From Pleurodeles waltl (taxonomy: Eukaryota > Chordata > Amphibia > Caudata > Salamandridae), in contig NC_090442.1 of the NCBI RefSeq assembly GCF_031143425.1, positions 425,709,776 through 425,773,775 on the forward strand: a DNA stretch of 64,000 bases, in the 5' to 3' direction. Positions within the stretch are counted from its first letter, which is position 1; every line of letters begins with the position of its first letter. The position numbers were made by a program, and so were the translations under genes. This document shows positions 54,943-64,000 of this stretch, piece by piece. The notes beneath the pieces were generated by a model. It was not told the DNA's origin, did no database searches, and was given only the letters and a program-made list of their open reading frames with translations.

Positions 54943-55595
54943 GGTAGTGGTTGTGTTGAGTGGGGGGTGTTGCGTGTGTAAGGGTGCAGTGTACGGTGAT
55001 TGATGCGGTCCGGATGGTGAGTGATAGATGCTTGTGGTGTATGTGGTTGTTATGTGTGTTTTGTGGTTGTAGTGCATTTATGTGGTCTGTGCTGAATGAG
55101 ATGTGTAGATATGCCTATGTTGTAATGGTGCTATAGGAGTGTATTTGCCTGCTCTCGTGTATGAGAAAATCGATTTTATAGCAAAGGATTGTGGGTTGTG
55201 TGGTGTGTGTCATTTAGTGCAGTGAGTAGATGTGTCTGTGTGTGTGTCAGGTGTGAGTTTTTCAAACTGTCCAATGTGATGTTGTGTTTTGACAATGTTG
55301 GGTTCTGAGCACGGCGGTTCGCACTGCCATTGGTTTTCTGCCATGAAAGAACTGCTGTGGTGATTTGTGGCTCTTAATATGATGGGTGAAATTGTGTTGG
55401 GCTGGAGGTGCTGGTGGTGGACCTGCCTCCCCCACCCCTCTTCTCTCCTGGAGGTGTTGGATTTGTGGCTTTTTGTCAGCCTTCATGGTGTGAGTTGTAA
55501 AACAGTGGTTGGATTACTGCCAACATGAAGGTCTTTGGCGGCCACCACCAGGGCGGACGTACGAAATGACTGCCAAAGTCGTAATGAGGCCCATA

Positions 55596-56324
55596 GTATT
55601 GCTATCAATATTTTACAATTCAGTTTCATAAATATCTGTATAGGCATATTGAAGAAAAACACCATAAAACATAGTCAAACTTAGCTCCCAGTGCTCGTTC
55701 TAATACCAATTCCTCATTAAACAACGTAAATATAACACAATTTGTCACTGTAAAGAGTGCCTCAAGGTATGTGAGAGAAAATAGTCAATCTGTAACCATG
55801 CCAACATGCATCTGTAGATCACCAAAATGAGATTAGAACCACACATCCAAACCAAATCATACATAACCATTTATCTCTGCCAGCTGCTCATTTATTAGTT
55901 TTTTCCAAACAGGTAAATTATTTAAAATATTGTGTTCTCCAACTCAATTAGACACTGTCCCTTGTATAAAAAGAAAAATGACTAAACAAATCTGCTCTAG
56001 TTACACTGGGGAAAAAGGACATACAATTTGAGTGCATTGTTCATTTAAGAATATCCCTCCTCCGCCTCAGGGCTCACATACCTATTGAGCTCTTTGTTAT
56101 GATTGTTCACCCTACATCATATGAGTATCTATTTGTTTCAACTTTTCTCAGGTCTCTCTAAGTCTCTGAAACATCAGGGTGCATCTACCTGCAGCAGGGA
56201 TAGCTTCCGTTCAATTAGGTTGTGCTGGACCTGTGGCAATACAAACAAAATGGAACCAATCTCAAAAATACAGACTCTCCAACAGTGTAGTAATCTTCAA
56301 CAGTCACCTACTTTGTCATCCAAA
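55596..56324. other. AT-rich, no feature seen
   Basis: No gene or repeat end recognised. Confidence 0.45.
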
Positions 56325-56450
56325 ATTGGGAAGTATTTGGGTTTTGAGGAAACATGAAGGACACGACAATTGTGTGACATGGAAATTATAGGTACTTTCC
56401 AGAGTCCAGTCCCCCAGGTATTCCAGTCAGGCCCTCTGGATGCAGAATGC
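56325..56450 (-). mobile_element. Orphan fragment of Harbinger Myb exon 1/intron boundary
   Basis: GGGAAGTATTTGGGTTTTGA, GAGGAAACAT, TTGTGTGACATGGAA, AGAGTCCAGTCCCCCAGGTA and TTCCAGTCAGGCCCTC repeat in the order of 54493-54615. It spans the splice donor of Myb gene 2 (here GTACTTTCCAGAG, so the GTAAGTAC donor is mutated to GAAAGTAC). No TIRs; a small broken-off piece of a relative of the 5.6-kb element, 730 bp past its end. Confidence 0.75.
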
Positions 56451-56697
56451 CTGTGGTGACCCTATTAGTATTTATAAACTACTGTCCTACTGTGGTTTAT
56501 AAATTCACACCTGTTCCCAAAATACCTCTTAGCCTCTCAAGTCATTATCACAAGATATTAGACAATCACTGAGACCATCTGTGATACCTAACCCTATTTC
56601 TCACCTATAAGACCATGGGCCCCCAAATGTTTCCAGAAAGTCAAACAAACCATGAAAGGACACTCTTTCTTCCAGATGGCTTTAAATACAGTTATGA

Positions 56698-58250
56698 CCT
56701 GTGTAAGAAATTGGGTTAGTGGTTGAGGGAGAATGAAGCAGCAACCACAGTTCTTTTCAGGGTGAAGTCACAAGCAAACCCTAAATTAACCTGTGTTCAG
56801 CCTTCTGGTAGCTTGGCACAGAGCAGTCAGACTTTTCTCTGATGCAATGTTTAAATTATTTGTGCAACACTTCAAACAGTAACACAGTGAAAACACACAA
56901 CAAAAGGACCCAACACCAGTTACATTTAGAGTAATGTCTAATAAGTTAAACAAGACCAAAATGCCTACAATCCAATTAGTACAACCAGAGAATTCAGTTT
57001 TTAAGGTTTCAGTGAAAATGGTGGCAAAAAATGTAGAGCTCCAAGTGTGAATATCTATTTGTGCTGGACTGGGACAAAGTCACAAGTTCTGACTGACCAT
57101 GTTGGAGGGCGGGCCAGCTACAGGGACTCAGTTAGGCAAGCTGAATAAAGTACCTTAAATCCTAGTTTGCAGAATGTTACAAGGATTTGCATTGAAGATG
57201 CATCGCGCAGTTGAAGTGATACATCTGTTTCAAGGTGCAGTGAGGCTGCCGTGCAAGGTCCTGCATCATTGTCAAGGATCCTGTTTACCAGGGTTTGTAA
57301 TGCAAAGTCCAGAGTTGAGGATGTGCCATCCAGTAGGGGTGATGAGTTGGTTCTGAGGAGCTGTGAAGCTGAGATGCAGAGTCCGTCGGTGTTGTCAAGG
57401 CTGCCTTTGGCGGGGGATGTTAGGGCCTACGCAGAAGATACCTCATGCAGTGGTGGTTCCGATGTGGTGACAAGCTGCAATGCTATGTGGGTCTTTGTAG
57501 CAGTTTTGAACCATACAGTAGTTGTGATGTGTCTGTTCTGCTTGGGTTGAACATGCAGCAGAGGTTCCCTTAGATCCGCAGAGGCTGGCAGAGCACTTTA
57601 GGCCTCTTCCAATGGTCCAGGACTGGGGTGGCACCACTTGGCAGGGTACACTCACAGATAGCAGAGTCCAGGTGCTGGCTCACGGTTGTTGGAGCCTTCT
57701 TTCAGTGAGGCTTAAGTGAAGAGGCCAGCCAACTAGCAATTGGAGTCATGCTGGGCTTCTGGGTTCAGAAGATCCAGGGTCAGTCCTTTTCACCCAGGAA
57801 AAAGGGCACAGTGAGGCAGCAGCACAGCAAGGCAGTAGACCAGCATGGCAGCAATCCACTGGAGTGGCAGTTCGTCAGCAGCACAGCAGTCCTTCTTCCT
57901 GGCAGAGTATCCATATGTCAAAAAATGTACTGAAGTGGTGGTGTCTGAGGGCCACTATTTATAACTAGTTGTGCCTTTGAAGTGTCTAGAGTTTTCCCCT
58001 TGAAGTTCCAGGCACCTGCCTCCCCTGTCCTGGCTCTAGACTAACAAGGGGGGGTAGTGCAGCCATCTGTGTGGTGGCAGGATAAAGTCTATTCATGTGT
58101 AAGTGGGACTGTGCCCAGCTCATCCTCCCATTCTGCCATTGATGGACCATCCAGACACACTGAAGCTCCCTATCGTGTTTGGAGGGTTTTCAGTGCTCTC
58201 CTGTGGTCTAAACGAGGTGAGATAAAAGCGTGGAGCCCAAGTTAAACAAG
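56698..58250 (+). repeat. LTR-like repeat of the AGCTTGGCAC family
   Basis: Starts TGTGTAAGAAATTGGG and continues GGTAGCTTGGCACAGAGCAG, GATGCAATG, TTATTTGTGCAACACTTC, AAACAGTAACACAGTGAAAA, shared in order with 12890-13240 and 61.5 kb. The middle is a run of CAGCA and GTGCAG words without long frames. The right end is lost (no ATTTCC...CA word). Probably a solo LTR remnant. Confidence 0.5.
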
Positions 58251-58526
58251 TGTGCTCAAATCAATGAACAGTTGTAAACCAGCACCTCTAGAGGACTCGT
58301 GTCAATGTGCTCACCTAGGTCTGGTATATTATCGCTTTATTGCCTGCAGTATAATCATGCAATTTAAGATTTAAAATGGACAGTACTGCTACGCAGAAAT
58401 GATAAACCATAGGAACTGACATTGTATGGCACCTAATTCACAATTTATGTTGACAAATATGATTGTCTTATTTATTGAATGGCTTTTTCAATATACGCTC
58501 TTTGGCATGGGCAAAGTGTGCAACAC
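58251..58526. other. AT-rich, no feature seen
   Basis: Short stretch without recognisable features between the LTR-like repeat and the hairpin-chain element. Confidence 0.4.
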
Positions 58527-58529
58527 ATG

Positions 58530-59131
58530 GGGGGTGATTCTAACTTTGGCGGGCGGCGGAGGCTGCCCACCAAAGTTCCCCCAACAGAATACCGCTACGC
58601 GGTCAGGAGACTGCCGCGGTTATTCTGTGTTTCCCGCTGGGCTGGCGGGCGACCGCCAGAAGGCCGCCCGCCAGCCCAGCGGGAAACCCCTTCCCACGAG
58701 GAAGCCGGCTCCGAATGGAGCCGGCGGAGTGGGAAGGGTGCGACGGGTGCAGTAGCACCCGTCGCGATTTTCAGTGTCTGCATGGCAGACACTGAAAATC
58801 TTGTAGGGGCCCTCTTACGGGGGCCCCTGCAGTGCCCATGCCATAGGCATGGGCACTGCGGGCCCCCCCGGGGCCCCACGACACCCCTCACCGCCATCCT
58901 GTTCCTGGTGGGCAAAACCGCCAGGAACAGGATGGCGGTGAGGGGGTCGGAATCCCCATGGCGATTCCTCAGGGCAGCGGAAAACCGGCGGGAGACCGCC
59001 GGTTTTCCGTTTCTGACCGCGGCCATACCGCCGCGGTCAAAATGCCCTTGGGAGCACCACCAGCCTGTTGGCGGTGCTCCCGCGGTCGTTGACCCTGGCG
59101 GTCAACGACCGCCAGGGTCAGAATGACCCCC
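58530..59131. mobile_element. Hairpin-chain element, 602 bp, TSD ATG
   Basis: Outer ends GGGGGTGATTCTAACTTTGG and, reversed, GGGGGTCATTCTGACCCTGG form terminal inverted repeats like those of the Harbinger elements; ATG is duplicated at 58527-58529 and 59132-59134. Almost every base inside belongs to one of about 13 consecutive stem-loops, many perfect: a 23-bp stem starting GTTTCCCGCTGGGCTGG; GCGACGGGTGC around AGTA; GATTTTCAGTGTCTGC around ATG (16 bp); AGTGCCCATGCC around ATA (12 bp); CACCGCCATCCTGTTCCTGG (stem over 20 bp); CGGAAAACCGGCGG around GAGA; TGACCGCGGC; GCGGTCGTTGACC. No frame is meaningful because each stem reads through its own complement. A non-autonomous element, probably moved by a Harbinger nuclease. 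Confidence 0.85.
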
Positions 59132-59134
59132 ATG

Positions 59135-60235
59135 ATGTTCTTCGATTTACAATTTGTAAATTAATTGTGTTTGTTCATAATGTTATTATATGTGAACTCA
59201 GTTCCCTCAATAGGGGTGTCACATACAGTGCAATCACTGCCTTTATGATGGCTGAGTACTGGTGGGAGTCCCTAAAGGCTGCCTCTTTGGAGGTATCCAG
59301 TATTAAACCATATTTCACTGTTTCCTGATGGCTTTCTTAACATTGTTCTTATTTGAAGTAAAAACTGTTACACATACCTTTCTTTCCATCTCTTTTTCCT
59401 CTCAGGGTCCAGGTGAAAATCTTGGGGTGTAAACCTTGCCTTCGTTATTGCTCGTTTTAAGGAGTAGATGTGGACATTGCTACACTTTTATCTGAGATAT
59501 TAGTAACACTGCATTGTGAAATGATCCTCTCTTTTTGAGCAATTTCTTCTGATGCCCAAAAATTGACTACATGGCAAATAATCTTTTATGTTTCTCTGGT
59601 GGTTGCTTGAATAACAGAGGAATGTATTCCTATAAGTTATGTTTCTATACAGAGTGGTGAAGATGTTACCACCTCCTGTTTGATGGTAAGAGGTAAGATC
59701 AAGGGAGTTAATTTCATAATTGATCCAGTGTGATGTAAATGTTATACCCTCTGTTCTGTTAATAATAATAATAATAATAACGAATCATCATCTTTATTCT
59801 GTGATATATATATAAAAAAAGAAACCCATTGTAATGCAGCACAGTACACAAGAAAGTACACTAAAAAAGAGAAGCATGTACACAAAGCAAAATGTGGCAT
59901 TAGGAAAAGACAGCCCATGGTAAAATAATGTAATATAAAAATAAAATGCTACAATGATAAAAATGACAGGGGCGGGCAAAGTGGATTTGATCAGCTCCCA
60001 AGCATATAAAAGTTAGTAGGCCATCAGCAGATGAACAATAAAAACACTGTGCTAAGATTCAGTCGTATGAAAGACACAATTAAGCCTGAATCCAGGGACG
60101 TTCCAGTATGGTGCAAGGTGTGTTATTGCAGAAAGTGCTGGTGCAGCAAACTGGGTGTCTAAAAAGTCTTAATATTTAGTAAAGTGCAGGGAATATTGTC
60201 ACAGGGAGCGCTGGAACAACACTCTGAGTGTCTTG
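59135..60235. other. AT-rich with an (AAT)n run
   Basis: No gene. TAATAATAATAATAATAATAA lies at about 59758-59780. The stretch may include the 3' part of the Penelope-like element that follows, but I see no conserved block. Confidence 0.45.
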
Positions 60236-61400
60236 AACCCTCTGTCCTGTTGTTAAGCCAGTCCACAAATTGCTGAACATGGTCTTCTCCACCTCTACAA
60301 ACCATGACTATATCAATTATATATTGCTTCCAAGTCATGATGTTATTTTTTAAAGGATTTTCTCAGTATATCCATTTTTGTTCATATTTCACAATGAACA
60401 TAACATCCATTTCCGGGGCAAAGAGACACCCCATCGCAGTGCCCTATACTTGCACATAAAATTCATTGTTGGAATTAAAGAAATACTTTTTCAAGCACGT
60501 CTTTGCCAATTCCAGGATAAACCATGTGGGGAATTTGTGTGGACACTGTTGTTTTTCAAAAAAGTGTTCCTCTGCTTCTAGGGCAACATCTGGAGGAATA
60601 TGGCCATATAGGCTGGTGATGTCAAGAGTAACAGATCCTTTTAATTATCGAATTCCAACTGACTCAGATTTATTCAGCACATTTGTTGTATCCTTGAGGT
60701 AACTCAGTATCTGATTTATTACTGGTTTTAGGAAACCATCGATATAGTTTTCCAGGGGCTCCAGTATTGATTTTGCCCCAGATATGATTGGACAAATTGA
60801 TAGGTAAAGGGGGTCTTTGAGGATCTTCAACACTGTATAGAACACTGGAGTCCTTGGGTGTTTATTTATTATAAATGCATTTTCTTTTTCAGTTAGCCAA
60901 CCCCCATTCAATCCTGTCTTGATAAATCTGATTAGCTCATTCATAATAGAAAGTGAGGGGTCACCTGCACTTTTTCTATAGTGAGATTCTTGTTGAAGTT
61001 TCTATAAAATTTCAATTTCATACTGAGTTCAATCTGTTAAGACAATGACACCACCTTTATCTGCTGGCTTAATATTTATTTCATTGGAATCCTTTAGTCT
61101 ATGTAAAGATAATTGTTCTTCTCTGTGGAGACTGTATTTGATATATCTTTTTTTTACAAAAATAGAAATACATCAGCTAATATTTCTGAAGAACTATTTC
61201 CAACCTGATTTGGGCCTTGTAGTGGAAACACAAGTTTGATGTTGGTCGATATACCTCAACTGATCAACATTGACCAATCTCTAATATTTTATGGAAAGTG
61301 AGGGAATTTATTGTACACAAACCTCTTTTCAAAGACACTCCCTTAAATACTTGCTCCACTGGGAGCACAGTACACTCCCATGCTTGTCCCTTTATATTGT
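60236..61400 (-). pseudogene. Penelope-like element reverse transcriptase remnant
   Basis: On the minus strand the blocks occur in the order expected of Penelope-type RTs: IKPADKGGVIVLTD (about 61065), GWLTEKENAFIINKHPRTP and VFYTVLKILKDP (about 60890-60830), PIISGAKSILEPLENYIDGF (60790 on), YLKDTTNVL, VTLDITSLYGHIP (about 60625), GTAMGCLFAPEMD (about 60440-60405) and YIIDIVMV (about 60320). These elements use the RT, usually fused to a GIY-YIG nuclease, for target-primed copying. The second-strand catalytic box should read YIDD or similar; YIID has lost one Asp. There are stops before GTAMG and frameshifts near 60645. No GIY-YIG domain was found downstream; the 5' side ends at the LTR-like repeat at 61417. 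Confidence 0.8.
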
Positions 61401-61416
61401 TGGTGCAGATCTCCAT

Positions 61417-63608
61417 TGTTAGAAATGGGGTCTTTGGTTGGCAGTCATGTTACCCCCTGTCCAAGCAAGGACCCTCACCCTAGTCAGGGTAAGTCACACA
61501 CAATCCAAATTATCCAGTGCCCACCCACTGGTAGCTTGGCACTGAGCACTCAGGCTTAACTTAGAAGGCACTGTGGGAAATATTTTTGCAATTAATCATG
61601 TAATAACACAGTATCACACCACATAAATTACACCACACAAGTTTTGAAAAATATAGAAGATTTATCTGAGTAGATTCAGGTCAAAACAATCAAGGTTTGA
61701 TAAATACAAGTTGAAATATCACTTTTGTAATGATAAAACAGTCTTTAGTTCTTAAAAAACAATAAGTGTCTGTTGCAAGCACAAAGTACATGGTTTGTGC
61801 TAAATTATCTGCACAGGACTGCAGAGGAGGAGATGCGTGGAAAATGGGAGGTGTGCTTCGTTTTCTCTGGGCGCACACAGACGATGCGTAAATGCTTTTC
61901 CATTCAGCAAGGGCTTTGCATCGATTTCCGGCGTGCATGCTTGAATCCTCTTCAGGTTGCAGGGTATTTGGATGCCCTGGGGATGATGCAGAGAGTTTCT
62001 GGGCATGCAGGACGAAGTCACAAGAGCTGCGTCGATCCGGTGGGCGATACGGGGAAATTTCTGTTGCATGGCAGGTGCTGCGTCGATTCCTCTCGCAGGA
62101 AGTTGGGCTGTGTCATTCCGGCTCAGCTATGTGTCGATCCAGTGGGGCGTGCGTTGAAGTTCCGGTTGCAACGCTGGCGCTGCATTGATCTCTACTTGGG
62201 GAGCAATGTTGCATCATTCCAGTTAGACGTTGCAGTGATTTTCTCACCGCAGGGCAGGCTGTGTGTCGATTTTCGCCGCACAAGGAGTTCTTTGCAGAGA
62301 TGAAGTTCTTTTGGCCCTGAGACTTCACGAAACAGGAGGCAAGCTCAATCAAAGCCCTCGGAGAGCACTTCTTAGCAGAGCCAGAGGGCAGCAAGGCAGC
62401 AGGGCAACAGCAAGGCAGCAGTCCTGTACAGCAAAGCAGCCATTTGAGTCCTTTGCACAGCCAGGCAGCTTCTCTTAGCAGGTTGTAGATTCTGGTTCAG
62501 AGTTCCTTTCCCAGTAGGTATCTTGTGAAGAAGTGTTTGATTTGGTAGGGTCAGGGACCCAGTTTATATTCCCAAATGTGCCTTTGAAATGGGGGAGACT
62601 TCAACGAGTAGCTTAAAAGTGCACAAGGTCCCTTTTCAGTTCCATCCTGTCTGCCATGGTCTCAGTAGGGGGTCTGGCAGTCCATTGTGTGAGGGCAGGC
62701 CACTGTCCTTTGAAATGTACGTTTCAGGCCCTCCACCCTCCCAGCCCAGGAAGACACAATCGGCATGCAGGTGTGACTGGGCATCCTGTGTTTGGGGTTG
62801 TCTAAGTGAAATGTACAAGGGAGCTGTCAACGAACCTAGTCAGGCATGGATTGTAAGGCACAGAAAGATTTAAGTGTACAGAAATGCTCACTTTTTAAAA
62901 GTGGCATTTCTAGAATAGTAATAGTAAATCCAAATTCTCAAATAAGCAGGATTTTCTATTACCATTCTGGCCATACTAAATATGACCTGTTTACTCCTTT
63001 CAAATCAGAATCTACCACTCGAACAGTATATAATGGTAGCCCTAATGCTATCCTATGAAAGGAGGAGGCTTCACAGCAGTATAAAATGAATTTAGGGGTT
63101 TTAAAATACAATGACATATAGAACACACATGTTCATGTCCTGCCTTTTACCTACATAGCACCCTGCCTTATGGGCTACCCAGGGCCTACCTTAGGAGTGA
63201 CTTATATGTAGATAAAGAGGAGTTTGAGGCTTGGCAATTACTTTTAAATGCCAAGTCGAAGTGGCAGTTAAACTGCACACACAGGCCTTGCAGAGGTAGG
63301 CCTGAGACATGGTTAAGGACTACTTATGTGGGTGGCACAACCAGTGCTGCAGGCCCACTAGTAGTATTTAATTTAAAGGCCCTGGACACGTGTAGTGCAG
63401 TTTGCTAGGGACTGCCAATTGGGTATGAGCCAATGTCACCATCTTTTAGGGAGAGAGGATGTGCACTTTAGCATTGATTAGCAGTGGTAAAGTGCTTAAG
63501 AGTCCTTAAGTGGTAAGAGTCCTTAAGCCAGCAAAAATTAGGTGAGAAAAAGTGAAAGAGGAAGGCAAAAAGTTTTTGGGTGATCCTACAGAAAGGCCAT
63601 TTCCATCA
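61417..63608 (+). repeat. LTR-like repeat, 2192 bp
   Basis: Begins TGTTAGAAATGGGGTCTTTG and ends AAAGGCCATTTCCATCA, so the outer bases form a short inverted repeat (TGTTAGAAATGG against CCATTTCCATCA) as in the other long LTRs of this window. Contains GGTAGCTTGGCACTGAGCA, AGGCACTGTGGGAAATATTT and the other words shared with 12890 and 56698. No long frames. Most likely a solo LTR; no internal region is attached, and target-site duplication is not visible. Confidence 0.55.
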
Positions 63609-64000
63609 AGCTAAAAACAGTATTTGTGCATACCAGTTCTAAACAAGTGACTGTAAAGTAATTTGGTCTTTCTCCAGGTGTTCTAAACAGGACCTCCTTT
63701 ACAGTGGCTAAAGTCTCTCTCTGCTGAGTAATCATATAAAGAGCCTCTATTTCAAGATTGTCAAATATTTCCTATTCTATGCCATACAATACTTTCTTAA
63801 TTCTCTTAAACACATCAAACATATCCCTCATCTACGACTTAAAGTCACTAAGTAAAGGTCTTAAAAGTTTGCCTATTGTCTCAGTTATAACATCATTGCT
63901 TGAGATTATGGGTTTCAGTGGTGGATCTTTCTGATCTTAATGAGCTTGTTCCACCATACTGGCTGGAGTTACAGAATTTGCTTTGTTAAGAAATGCATGC
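63609..64000. other. No feature seen
   Basis: AT-rich sequence to the window end with no recognisable gene or repeat boundary. Confidence 0.4.

Larger units (their letters stand above)
49995..55592 (+). mobile_element. Harbinger transposon, 5598 bp, two genes
   Basis: Left end GGGGGTCATTACGAGTTTGG, right end reversed GGGCCTCATTACGACTTTGG, both then CAGT. ATA is duplicated exactly at 49992-49994 and 55593-55595. Contains a nuclease gene (plus) and one Myb/SANT-like gene (minus, convergent) of the gene-2 type. It lacks the intronic Myb gene 1 and all minisatellites: the distance from exon 1 to exon 2 is only 480 bp. Subterminal GGCGG motifs are mostly mutated to CAGT/TGGCAG forms. It is a distinct and older-looking subfamily. 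Confidence 0.9.

Noticed and set aside
58479..59126. 215-codon and 143-codon frames over the hairpin element
   Set aside because: They read through the stems and their complements; no protein family is recognisable.
61773..62303. 176-codon plus-strand frame
   Set aside because: Inside the LTR-like repeat; Arg/Cys-rich with a repeated RCCVD/RLCVD flavour from a GTGTCGAT-type word, best explained by low-complexity DNA.
1..64000. Host genes, tRNA or rRNA genes, bacterial-type operons
   Set aside because: All recognisable coding similarity is to transposable elements; no cloverleaf, rRNA word or exon chain of a host gene was seen. Unannotated non-coding RNAs cannot be excluded by eye.

Overview
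This is a repeat-dominated nuclear segment from a large vertebrate genome. I see no host protein-coding exon, tRNA, rRNA or CRISPR array. Split transposase genes with canonical GT/AG introns, Ty3/Gypsy elements with LTRs over 2 kb, L2/CR1-type LINEs, a Penelope-like element and many Harbinger-type DNA transposons suggest an amphibian, most likely a salamander or newt (Pleurodeles-like). That assignment is inference from repeat content; I could not search a database.

Layout. 1-650: decayed Gypsy reverse transcriptase/RNase H. 2.8-5.9 kb: LINE missing its RT catalytic core. 7.7-8.3 kb: possible L1-like ORF2 C-terminus. 11.3-12.8 kb: four diverged tandem units of about 390 bp. 14.4-18.5 kb: a cluster of miniature elements with 3-bp target-site duplications (TSDs). 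19.0-19.9 kb: hAT-like miniatures. 21.0-23.3 kb: left quarter of a Harbinger transposon. 24.0-29.1 kb (minus) and 29.9-33.3 kb (plus): two gag-bearing Gypsy relatives of one superfamily lying in opposite directions, flanked by paired repeats. 34.9-36.6 kb: a second LINE. 38,914-47,922: a 9.0-kb Harbinger transposon, nearly complete. 49,995-55,592: a 5.6-kb Harbinger of another subfamily. 58,530-59,131: a 602-bp element built almost wholly of perfect hairpins. 60.2-61.4 kb: Penelope-like RT. 61.4-63.6 kb: LTR-like repeat.

The most interesting object is the 9-kb Harbinger. Its DDE nuclease is split: an 83-nt first exon near the left end joins in frame, across a 4.7-kb intron, to the catalytic exon. 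Inside that intron, on the opposite strand, lies a multi-exon Myb/SANT-like gene whose C-terminus contains an 18-residue (54-bp) tandem repeat; three further minisatellites (34, 69 and 64 bp) follow it. A second, different Myb/SANT-like gene lies beyond the nuclease. The usual Harbinger has one nuclease and one Myb-like gene, so this is a three-gene version. The truncated copy at 21 kb keeps the same exon 1 and antisense Myb order, so the layout is a family trait and not a chance nesting. The 5.6-kb copy lacks the intronic Myb gene.

The coding remnants carry stops or frameshifts, apart from isolated short exons. The 9-kb nuclease is the best preserved: D, D and E are all present and I see only one single-base frame break, in a C run.
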